64,000 nt of DNA from Rhodeus uyekii. Taxonomy: Eukaryota; Chordata; Actinopteri; Cypriniformes; Acheilognathidae. The notes below the pieces were generated by a model. The model was not told the origin of the DNA. It did not search any database and saw nothing but the letters and a program-made list of their open reading frames with translations. The first letter of the stretch is position 1. The number at the start of each line of letters is the position of its first letter. The position numbers were made by a program, and so were the translations under genes. The stretch lies in the NCBI GenBank assembly GCA_037043235.1, contig JAWRVZ010000254.1:372001-436000 (forward strand), in the 5' to 3' direction. Positions 55,681 through 64,000 of this stretch are shown piece by piece.

Positions 55681-56540
55681 AGCACTTTTAATAGTACTTA
55701 GAGTTTTTTGTTTTGCTTTGTTTTGTTTGTTCGCTTATGGATATAGTTATAATTATACATGACATTACATTTATGCATTTGCTATTCTTTATATATATAT
55801 ATATATTGAACATGTAAGCTTGAATTTCAAATGCTTTCCTTCAGTATAAGGAGGGAAACATATTAAGACGTTGAATGGAAGTGTGCTGATAAATAATATT
55901 GATAACTTTTTCTCAGAGCTTAATCTATTGTTTTTTATGATCAAAATCAGCTTTTAAACCCTGGACTGTGGGTGTTGACTAAACTAATCTAAATCCACTT
56001 CTGCAACCAAGCAAATCTCTTCATATTGAGCTGTTATATTCTCATTACCAAGTGTTTCAATATTGTACAAATATACAAATGGTGTCAAAAATTGGAGATC
56101 CATTAAGAGATCAGAGTTGTAGGGATCAAAGTTACTTTTTTGCTTTTTGAAAAGTAAAATAACTATGCAATTCGTTATTTCTTATCTAAAACTGTATTAT
56201 TTGCAACCAAGTCATAAAAAAAAAGATTTATAAAAATGATATTGTCTTGCAACTTGTTCTAAGTTTAATCCCTAATAAGTGCAAAATGAACCTGCTGTGA
56301 CCAGGTGGCCCGACTATCACAGCCCTAGCCTTTCGTCCACATGAAAACAAGGGATTTTTGTTTTTCTAATGCTAGATGACAGCCAGACAAAGGCGATAAC
56401 AGTGGGGGTGTTTGGGGTTGTGTGTTAACATTTCTGCAGCTGTGCGAATTAGAGTGGGAGGTGTTTTTACGTTCAACAAAGTGTCACCTCATTACATTTC
56501 ACACTTTATCTTGTTCTACTGTCTCTGACCTGTAAACACT

Positions 56541-56645
56541 ATGAGCTGTCAGGAAAACAAAGAGCTGGACAGGACGAAGACATGGAAAATGACTCGACCT
56601 TCGCCGGAAATCAACACGTTCGCCACTAACAATGGCACTCTGAAT
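56541..56645 (+). other. Possible short coding exon, unrecognised
   Basis: An ATG at 56541 opens a frame, MSCQENKELDRTKTWKMTRP and on to TFATNNGTLN, that runs into a strong donor-like GTAAGTG at 56646. GC content and codon use are higher than in the neighbours. I recognise no family. It lies just left of the promoter-like patch, so a leftward transcript is equally possible. This may be no gene at all. Confidence 0.2.
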
Positions 56646-56689
56646 GTAAGTGAACAAACCAAGTGGGCCGTGTGAATGACGGTAACATT

Positions 56690-56870
56690 TACAGATAGGT
56701 CAACCGCGTTTTGGTTACGTGATGCGGGGCGGAGTCTGTCTGAGCACATCCGATTGGTTCAACGTGGCCGAAATGTGACTCCGCCCGCGGCTAGACTGTG
56801 ACATAATTGCAAGCGGGGTCATAGAAAGGACAACGCAACAATGTTGCATTATGGGTAAACGCCGGCAGGC
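56690..56870. promoter_or_regulatory. GC-box and CCAAT-box rich patch, possible promoter
   Basis: In otherwise AT-rich DNA this stretch has GGGCGGAGTC, a CCAAT box on the minus strand (ATTGG at about 56753-56757), a second GC box reading GACTCCGCCCGCGG, and several CpGs. Spaced, oppositely oriented GC boxes around a CCAAT box are typical of housekeeping or bidirectional promoters. No adjacent gene is recognised, so it could also be a transposon-derived promoter. Confidence 0.35.
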
Positions 56871-57849
56871 TGGTGTTGTTGTTTTTTTTAACTTTCATAT
56901 GATTTTATCAATCACACAAAAATAATAAATTACAGAAATGTATAAATGGTGATATTTCAAACCTTTATAAATGTGAAGCCTCACGTTTCTGGGCTAACAT
57001 GCAAATTTGAATTTTACAAAAGAAAAGGTAACATTATTTTATTTTACAGCATCCTTGTTACGCATGTTACGTTTAGTTACTATGAGAATTCCTGTGAATT
57101 ATGCATAATTACTAGCTATAACCTTAAATCAAACCGTATTTCAAAACCCTAACCCTATCGTAAGTGCATGTTAATTATTATTATACATTACTTAAATATA
57201 TAATTACACTATAACAAGATGCAATGCATTGCTAAGTAATTCATTTTAAATTGAATTACTTTCACTTGAAAAGTAAAGGATTACTCTTAATTGTTTTTCT
57301 AAATTCATTATAGTTACTTCTGATTTTACTGATTTATATAATGTGTAGACTATACAACATTTCTATAAAACAATAGTGGTGTTAACATCAGCATTCAACC
57401 CATGTTTGTATTTAACCTTCTCCCTTAAATACTTTCGTCAGTTCAAGAATTGCTTGCAGTTTTATATGATTTATTGGAAAGGATTAAAAGGGCAGTTTCA
57501 TGTCTATCCTTGTATTGTTCAACTGATCAAGATTGATGCAAGATTTCGAAAGTAATGAGAAATAAGTAATGCAATACTTTTAGAGAGAGTAATTAGCACA
57601 GAAATCTCTTGCTCATTGTTAGTTAATACATGAACTACAGTTGGCTGATGAGACCTTATTGTAAAGTATTACTGAAACATCTCTATGGATGATAACATAA
57701 CATTATTATTTTTAATTTAGCAATTAAATGTTTTATTTATTTACACAGAAGTGCGTTCTTCTGTGTATTAATCCGTGTGTGTGTGTGTGTGTGTCATAGT
57801 TTTAATTATTTTCAAACACAGCTCTTTTCTTTTCTTTTTTACTCAATTA

Positions 57850-57955
57850 TTCGATTCCCAGGGAAAGCAAGAACTGATTATAATTTCAATTTGCTTCTTG
57901 AATTCAGTGTAAATCGCTTTGGATAAAAGTGTCTGCCAAATGCAGAAATGTAAAC
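57850..57955 (+). mobile_element. tRNA-derived teleost SINE, copy 3 (5' truncated)
   Basis: Starts inside the B box (TTCGATTCCCAGGG), keeps the body and the tail AATCGCTTTGGATAAAAGTG, and ends at TGCAGAAATGTAAA. It lies about 140 bp upstream of the DIRS element and has the same orientation as the copy at 1631-1785. Confidence 0.82.
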
Positions 57956-58093
57956 TTTTCTTTAATGTAATATATATATAAACTAATCAAATTACAATCA
58001 AATACTTTACATGTGCTTTAGTAAACATATCAAAATAATTGCATTTATTTAACAAGATTATAAAAAAATAAAAATTTAAGGTTAAAAAAAATA

Positions 58094-58341
58094 TGTTCCC
58101 TTTCAGGGAACTCGAGCTGCGTCTAGCGCTAGGGGAAATAGTCTTCCTCGGTCACGTGAAGATCTGTGCAACCAATGAGAGACGAACGCGTGCGAATGCG
58201 TCACTGCCGGCGGCTGCCGGTGACGTCATGAGCTAGAGCATAAGAGCGCGTCCGAAACCCGGGCGCCTCAGCTCTGAATGTCTTCAGCGTGCTGTGTTTG
58301 TGCGAGAGTGATTTTTGAGTGTGAGATATCAAAAAATCAGA
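58094..58341 (+). repeat. DIRS left terminal repeat and leader
   Basis: A 248-bp non-coding head before the Gag-like ATG. GC-rich and CpG-rich (for example GACGAACGCGTGCGAATGCG), unlike the flanking AT-rich host DNA. It includes the terminal hairpin and presumably the element's promoter; no TATA box is obvious. The exact inner border of the terminal repeat cannot be set because the right copy is absent. Confidence 0.65.
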
Positions 58342-59802
58342 ATGAGTGCGGAAAATGTGGCGATTGAACAGAGGTTCACACCGTGTGTTCATCCTTGCCC
58401 TCGTTTTATAACAGGCAAGGATACACATGTTATGTGTGTAATCTGTTTGGGAGAGGAGCATGCACGGTCGGCACTTGAGAATGCCGGCTGCAAAGACTGC
58501 GAGAGGTTTTCCTTGCATGATCTCCGCTCCCGCCTGGCGGTCTGTAAAGAGGCCGCCCAGGCTAGTGTTCCCCGTGGTTCAGGACCTGCAGCAGCCGAGG
58601 CTTTGCGGCGCTCTCGTTCCTGGGGATCACAAATGGATCTTGCCGAGTTAGCTGGGGTGGGTCCCGCCTTACCTCAGCTCTCGCGAGATCAAGCGGGTCC
58701 CAGTCACGAGCACTCCGAGAGAGCTGCCCGTGCTGTGACTCCAACATTAGCTCTATCTAGTTCAGAAAGTGAGATGGATTTAGCTAGTGTTGGTCCGGCT
58801 GAGGAGGAATCGCCACCCTCCTCGCCGGCAGTTGAGGAGCTTCTTGAGGTTGTGACACGAGCGGTCTCTTGTCTGGGGCTTGATTGGCCAGCAGAGACCA
58901 GAAGTGCTCGTCCTAGAAGAAGTATGTTGGACGAGCACTATTTACCAGTTCGCGTCACTCCCCCGCGCCGAGCAATGCCTTTTATACCAGATTTGCATGC
59001 CGAGGTATCTAGATCTTGGGGAAGGCCAGCCTCCGAAAAGGTTCATACACGCAATAGCGGAATGTATAACAATTTAGTAGGGGGTCAAAATTATTGTTAT
59101 GGAGGGATGAAAAAAGTGGATGAGGCTCTCGCGAGTTACCTCGTTCCCCAGTCTTCATCCTCCATTAAAGCTCCGGCGCTCCCCTCCAAGCCGATGCGCG
59201 TCACATCGTCCTTGGTGGGGAAAGCGTACTCAGCGTCGAGTCAAGCCGCATCGTGCCTGCACACCACGGCACTGTTGCAGGCGTATCAGGCTGAGTTGCT
59301 TGGGAACCTCAATGAGGGCGGCAGTATTAGTCCGGAGGCAGTGACAGAGCTGCGCCGGACTGTGGATTTGTCTCTTCGGGCCACTAGGGAGACGGCCTAC
59401 TCTGTCGGCCGCTCCATGGCAGCTCTGGTGGCCACGGAGAGACACCTTTGGCTTAATTTGTCGACAATGAAAGATAAAGACAAATTTGTTTTGCTGGACG
59501 CTCCTCTGTCCCCTTCGGGCTTGTTCGGCGATGCCGTGAGAAGCGTCGTCGACAAGTTTCAGGAGGCTGCACGACAGCAGGCAGCGTTCAGTAAAGTTCT
59601 TCCACGCCGCCCTCCACGTGAGACCGCCAGCCAAGCCAGGTCTCAGAGCTCCTCATACAGGGCCGCTCAAAAATACAGTGTCGCAACCCGTCTCCCCCCG
59701 GTAGATGCCGGGAGGGGGGGTCGACAAGTTAAAGCCGCAGGTCGTAAAGGTGATCTAAGGGTTGTCCTGGAGGCTAAGAAGGCTAAGAGTAAGCGGCCCT
59801 GA
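58342..59802 (+). CDS. DIRS ORF1, Gag-like protein (486 aa)
   Basis: I start at the ATG at 58342; the frame is also open a little upstream. The N-terminus has a Cys/His cluster (CVHPCPRF, CVICLGEEHARSAL, then CKDCERF) like the zinc-binding head of DIRS Gag proteins. The middle is rich in Ser and acidic residues, and the C-terminus is basic (RRPPRETASQARSQ and KAAGRKGD), fitting a nucleic-acid-binding role. The frame is uninterrupted for its full length. It overlaps the next ORF by about 40 bases in another frame. Confidence 0.8.
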   Translation: MSAENVAIEQRFTPCVHPCPRFITGKDTHVMCVICLGEEHARSALENAGCKDCERFSLHDLRSRLAVCKEAAQASVPRGSGPAAAEALRRSRSWGSQMDLAELAGVGPALPQLSRDQAGPSHEHSERAARAVTPTLALSSSESEMDLASVGPAEEESPPSSPAVEELLEVVTRAVSCLGLDWPAETRSARPRRSMLDEHYLPVRVTPPRRAMPFIPDLHAEVSRSWGRPASEKVHTRNSGMYNNLVGGQNYCYGGMKKVDEALASYLVPQSSSSIKAPALPSKPMRVTSSLVGKAYSASSQAASCLHTTALLQAYQAELLGNLNEGGSISPEAVTELRRTVDLSLRATRETAYSVGRSMAALVATERHLWLNLSTMKDKDKFVLLDAPLSPSGLFGDAVRSVVDKFQEAARQQAAFSKVLPRRPPRETASQARSQSSSYRAAQKYSVATRLPPVDAGRGGRQVKAAGRKGDLRVVLEAKKAKSKRP

Positions 59803-61435
59803 CGCCAAGCCGCAACCAGGTGGTGTGTCCCTGGAGCAGCTCAACAGTCAGCCCGCCATGGGAAAACCACCCCCTCTAAGGAGGGTCCTAGAGCAATCCT
59901 CCCGGGTTTCCGGAATCAGCCCCGGCTCAGTGGGGGATATGTTCTTGGTACCAGAGGCCATCAAGGACGCGTATTTCCATGTCTCCATCCTTCCGCAACA
60001 CAGGAAGTTCCTGAGGTTCGCCTTTGGGGGAAAGGCGTACCAGTATCAGGTGCTTCCGTTCGGCCTAGCGCTCTCACCCCGCACGTTCACAAAAGTCGTG
60101 GACGCTGCACTAGCTCCACTGCGGCTACGGGGCATCCGTGTTTTAAATTATATCGACGACTGGCTTATTCTGGCGCAGTCGCCGCAGTTAGCGGAGCAAC
60201 ATCGAGATGTGGTGCTCGCACATATGAAGGAGCTGGGGCTGAGGCTGAACGCCAAGAAGAGTGTACTTTCTCCCGCTCAGAGAACCACTTTCTTGGGAGT
60301 CATCTGGGACTCAGTTGCGATGTCGGCTCGGCTTTCCCCCGAGCGCATCCAAGCTATTTGTTCAGCCGTCAAGAGCATCAAGCTAGGCCAGCCACTCACG
60401 GTGAAACACTTTCAGAGGGTGTTAGGGCTCATGGCAGCGGCATCCAGTATCATCCCACTGGGCCTTCTGCACATGAGGTCCCTGCAGTGGTGGCTAATGA
60501 CCAAGGGGTTTTCCCCGAAGGGGAATCCACTACGCACTATCAGGGTCACGGGGCGATGCCTACGCGCCCTGAGCATGTGGAAGAACTCTTGGTTCCTGTC
60601 TCAAGGCCCAAGGCTTGGGGCTCTGGTTCGGAGAGTCTCTCTCTCGACAGACGCCTCCCTCTCGGGCTGGGGGGCGGTCATGAAGGACCGCTCCTCACAA
60701 GGTCTATGGAACAGTCGGCACCAGACCTGGCACATAAACATGTTAGAGTTACTGGCGATCCACAGAGCACTATGTGCGTTCCTACCGGACCTTCGCGACC
60801 ACCATGTCACTGTGTTCACCGACAGCATGACGGCGGTTGCCTATATCAATCACCAAGGGGGTCTACGTTCGCGACCACTGTACAAGATGGCACGACAAAT
60901 CCTCCTCTGGGCCCAAGGGAAGTTGTTGTCTCTCAGGGCAGCTTACATCCCGGGGGTCCAGAATGTGGGAGCAGATGCCTTATCGAGACAGGGGGCAAGA
61001 CCAGGGGAATGGCGGCTCCACCCCGATGTGGTGGAGCAGATTTGGGAAAGATACGGCAAGGCACAGGTCGACCTGTTTGCCTCAGTAGAGAACACCCACT
61101 GCCCTCTGTGGTTTTCACTAACGCATCCAGCGCCTCTGGGGCGGGATGCCATGGTACAGGATTGGCCGAGGTCACGCCTGTACGCCTTTCCCCCGATCGC
61201 TCTGCTCCCGGGAGTTCTGGCCAAGATTCGCCGGGACAAGGTCCGTCTCACGCTAGTGGCCCCCCACTGGCCAGCCAGGATATGGTTCTCGGACCTGGTA
61301 TCCCTCCTAGACGGACTCCCTTGGGAGATTCCAATCAGGAGGGACCTTCTGTCCCAGGCGGAGGGTTGCATTCTATATCCGCAACCAGAACTAATGAAAC
61401 TGTGGGTCTGGCCCCTGAAGGGACCCAGCTCATAG
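59762..61435 (+). pseudogene. DIRS ORF2, reverse transcriptase and RNase H, RT N-terminus lost
   Basis: Open from at least 59762 (no ATG until 59858) to the stop at 61433. Positions count from 59762. RT motifs: KDAYFHV 68-74, GKAYQYQVLPFGLALSPRTF 90-109, catalytic YIDD 130-133, KKSVLSP 165-171, TTFLGVIWDS 175-184. RNase H residues: Asp297 (STDAS), Glu329 (MLELLA), Asp354 (FTDSMT), Asp405 (GADALSR). A C-terminal DIRS-type region follows (VDLFASVENTHCPLW, LVAPHWPARIWFSDL). The fingers region before motif A is absent apart from FLVP, and the motif A aspartate is replaced (EAIKDAYF where DLKDAYF is usual), so activity is unlikely despite the open frame. Confidence 0.82.
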
Positions 61436-62281
61436 AATCTGGTCTCTCAGCCGAGGTTGTTGAGACCATCCTTCAGTCCAGAGCTCCCTCCACGAGGAAA
61501 CTCTACGCCTTGAAGTGGAAACTTTTCACGTCCTGGTGTAGTGAAAGGCAGGTGAACCCAGTAACCTGTCAAGTTGGCAAAGTACTGGAGTTCTGCAAGA
61601 AAGATTTGTGGCAGGGCTGTCCCCCTCCACCTTGAAGGTTTATGTGGCTGCCATAGCGGCTTGCCACGTACCTCTGGGTGGGGTATCCCTGGGCAGGGAC
61701 CCCCTGGTCACTCGTTTCCTCCGTGGCACATTAAGGCTGAGACCTGCGGCACAGACCCGGGTGCCGGCTTGGGACTTGTCTGTGGTACTACAAGGCCTGT
61801 CCCAGGCACCCTTCGAACCTATAGAGGAAATCTCAATCAAGTACCTCTCTCTTAAGACCCTGCTTTTGCTGGCTATCACCTCGCTCAAGAGGGTCGGGGA
61901 TCTTCAGGCCCTCTCAGTGGCCCCTTCATGTCTTGAGTTTGCGCCCGGGATGGTAAAGGCATTTCTCCACCCGAGGCCAGGCTATGTCCCCAAGGTTCCC
62001 ACTGATGTGGCTCGGTCTATCACGCTGCAGGCCTTCTGCCCTCCCCCATTTGATGATCATGAGCAGGAGCACAAGAACAAGGTCTGTCCAGTGCGAGCAC
62101 TGGACGCTTACGTTTTCAAGACTGCCACTTGGCGTAAGTCCGACCAGTTGTTCGTTTGCTTTGGGACCCCTGAGGGGGCTCCTGCCTCTAAGCAAACCTT
62201 AAGCAGGTGGATAGTCGAGGCTATCTGCCTAGCTTATGAGTCGGCCGGACATGCTTCTCCTCTGAGGGTCCGAGCCCTCAA
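61320..62281 (+). pseudogene. DIRS ORF3, tyrosine recombinase, frameshifted and truncated
   Basis: The core-binding part (SGLSAEVVETILQSRAPSTR, KLYALKWKLFTSWC) is read in one frame up to about 61590. From about 61600 the homologous sequence continues in another frame (GLSPSTLKVYVAAIAACHVP), so one frameshift lies between them. The catalytic domain begins with the conserved Arg in TSLKRVGDLQALSV (codon at 61890) and continues through CPVRALDAYV and KQTLSRWIVEAICLAY. Similarity ends after LRVRA at about 62281, before the second catalytic Arg box and the nucleophilic Tyr. The enzyme is therefore dead. The ORF start is uncertain because it overlaps ORF2. Confidence 0.8.
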
Positions 62282-63922
62282 ACATATGTTCAATTACACA
62301 TTCAATACATGTAAATACATTTCACCGAAAATGGCAACCAAAGAAATTCTAAACCCATATTTACTTTATTTTTTTAACTAAATCCATTCCAACCACCACC
62401 AACGCCACCACACACACACACTTGTACATCTGATGTTGTGAAAAGCAATAACCTTAACCAATCTTACCCATCTCAATTAAGTGCCTAACACAAACCAAAC
62501 CTGAAACCTATGCCTGCCCTATCCTTTAAAACCTGATCTATAAATCTAAGACTTGACCCTCAAATAGACCTTTAAAGAATGCTCTCAGAAAGTGAGGACC
62601 AGCTAAAATGTCATCACTTTGCTTTCTTTGTCCTCACTCTGATGGTATAAAACTCAAACATCATCACACACATAGTTGTACATGTACACACACAAACAAA
62701 TTCACTTACACAAATTTACTATATACTTTTTATTCAGCTGTTTTTGACCACATTTACTATCATTGTACTGACACAAATATTATTTTCCTCATTCCAATCC
62801 ATTGAATGTTTGTTGTTTGTTCAGTGCCGTGTTAAATGTTCAATGCTATTGACTACTGACAGTGTGGTATTGTGACAATCCATCACGCACTCACACACAC
62901 ACACCTAGGCCACTTGATTTCTCATGTACACCCAGGTAATGAGGTTCCACTGCACAAATGGATTGATTTGAAGGTGCAGTCCGATGCCGGTTATGTTAAT
63001 GTCTCTTTGTGCCATGGCAAATGGGGCCAGTTTAAGAGCCTTATTTTTTCTTTGTGCCCCAACTGCTTTGTTCACAACTAACTGTCTGTCTCGCCCTATG
63101 GGTCTCTCTCTTTCCCTGCACCTTCTGTTTGATCTACTGTGACGATAACCGCTTAATCCACACGGCCACCAGCACCGACTGAGAGGTCATGGATGGGTCA
63201 TATTTTCCAGAAATAGCTTAATTGGTGCGAAACGCTAATGCGGTGTCTGTGTCTGTGTATGTGTGTGTGTCTCTCTATATCCTGCAGTCCCGTCCTCCAG
63301 CAATCAAACGCATGACTGAAGGAATTAAACATGCATATTTGTGATCGCCTGTGTTTGCATTTTCCTTTATTCTTATTTTTATTTTTTTATCTCTGCCACT
63401 CTCCAGAGCCACAATACAAACATTCGGCCATAATATGTGGGTTTCAGCGGATGTTTGGAGCACCAGCGTCCATCGTTATTTTCCTCATGACAAAACTGGG
63501 CATGTAAACCATAAATTCCAGAAGCTGTTTTTATGATCAGAACACTCATGCTGACAACACACTCTACCATATAATTATCTTGACATCATAAATTTAAACT
63601 TAGAACAATCATGCAGGCTGTTGTTCTGTGTTGACTTTTTAGTCACAGTATATTTGAATGTGTTTTTGTTAAAATTTAATTACACAATCATTACTGAGTA
63701 ATATTAATTATCAAAATGTACTTACCATAGGTTTAAGGCTCAGTTTAGGGTTAATTTCTTGAAATTAATTTACTGTTACTGTTATAGTAAATACATGTAA
63801 CGTAACAGAGACACAACTAAATTTAAAAAAAAAAGTATTTAGTCAAAATCAATCATTTATTCATCTGTCTATCAAATGTGAATATTTGTCAATATATCTG
63901 TCCGTTTGACAGACAGACAGAC
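62282..63922. other. Region right of the DIRS element
   Basis: No gene recognised. The stretch of about 62395-62700 (CCAACGCCACC, then GTGAGGACCAGCTAAAATGT and TGTCCTCACTCTGATGGTAT) resembles a widespread fish dispersed repeat; ends are unverified. The block 62930-63240 is repeat-poor and might be regulatory. The block 63690-63800 resembles the ends of degraded fish DNA elements. Confidence 0.4.
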
Positions 63923-63923
63923 G

Positions 63924-64000
<77 letters not shown>
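63923..64000. repeat. (GATA)n microsatellite reaching the window end
   Basis: About 19 uninterrupted GATA units running off the right edge, preceded by a short GACAGACAGACAGACGG stretch. The full length is unknown. Confidence 0.97.

Larger units (their letters stand above)
55681..57849. other. Intergenic region with degraded repeat and GC-rich patch
   Basis: The stretch of about 57190-57680 has AAGTAATTCATTTTAAATTG, AATAAGTAATGCAATACTTT and AGAGAGAGTAATTAG, typical of degraded fish hAT-like non-autonomous repeats; boundaries are unclear. A GT tract lies at 57774-57793. The GC-rich patch at 56690-56870 is listed separately. Confidence 0.45.
58094..62281 (+). mobile_element. DIRS-type tyrosine-recombinase retrotransposon, 3' truncated
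   Basis: The left terminus TGTTCCCTTTCAGGGAACTC (58094 on) resembles the terminal repeat I associate with vertebrate DIRS elements and forms a hairpin with a 7-bp stem (58095-58111). Inside, in order, are a Gag-like ORF, an RT/RNase H ORF in a different frame with a short overlap, and a tyrosine recombinase ORF in a third frame. DIRS elements integrate through the recombinase, so no target duplication is expected. The copy stops abruptly inside the recombinase at about 62281. The internal complementary region and right terminal repeat are missing, and the RT has an internal loss. It cannot move by itself. Confidence 0.88.

Noticed and set aside
57140..57160. Interstitial telomere repeat (CCCTAACCCT)
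   Set aside because: Less than two units, inside a degraded dispersed repeat.
60358..61320. Long plus frame with Gly/Pro-rich product over the RT ORF
   Set aside because: It is an alternative frame of the RT/RNase H ORF. Only its last part (about 61320-61590) matches the recombinase.
58094..62281. Endogenous retrovirus
   Set aside because: There is no protease, integrase or envelope and no direct LTRs. The tyrosine recombinase and inverted-type terminus identify DIRS.

Overview
This window is vertebrate nuclear DNA, almost certainly from a teleost and probably a cypriniform. It has long AT-rich introns, GT-AG splicing, many microsatellites, tRNA-derived teleost SINEs, MITEs, a fish-type DIRS retrotransposon and, at about 24876-25195, a dispersed repeat that I associate with carp-family genomes. 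It has no prokaryotic features.

The main gene is one complete plus-strand Eph receptor, ephb3. I assembled 16 coding exons from 5344 to 47686, all with GT donors and AG acceptors and consistent phases. They give 2940 coding bases, or 979 residues plus a stop. The protein has a signal peptide, ephrin-binding domain, Cys-rich region, two FN3 domains, a transmembrane helix, an intact tyrosine kinase, a SAM domain and a C-terminal Val-Gln-Val PDZ ligand. Residue choices such as ETLMDTKW, AMNPIRTYQVCNVRE and QMNQTLPVQV point to EphB3 rather than EphB1, B2 or B4. I cannot tell the teleost a and b copies apart. The 5' leader lies in a CpG-rich stretch and carries several short upstream ORFs, the last ending in an ATGA overlap with the first possible start. 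Intron 1 is 24.3 kb. The 3' UTR is probably about 3 kb.

Layout: 1-4735 upstream intergenic DNA with one SINE; 4740-5343 promoter and leader; 5344-47686 ephb3; 47687 to about 50690 probable 3' UTR; 50700-58090 intergenic DNA with SINEs, degraded repeats and a small promoter-like GC-rich patch near 56690-56870; 58094 to about 62281 a DIRS-type tyrosine-recombinase retrotransposon; 62282-64000 repeat-rich DNA ending in a GATA microsatellite. Mobile DNA inside ephb3 introns includes a 1127-bp non-autonomous hAT element with a perfect 8-bp target duplication (27480-28606), a LINE 3' end coding for an RT C-terminus with one in-frame stop (about 38205-38574), a palindromic MITE (24621-24834), and a 17-bp inverted repeat with a nested hairpin (20923-20994).

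I saw no clearly new biological system. The points most worth a second look are the DIRS copy, which keeps long open frames but has lost the RT fingers, the motif A aspartate and the recombinase C-terminus; the upstream-ORF-rich ephb3 leader; the promoter-like patch at 56.7 kb; and the unexplained palindromes near 21 kb.
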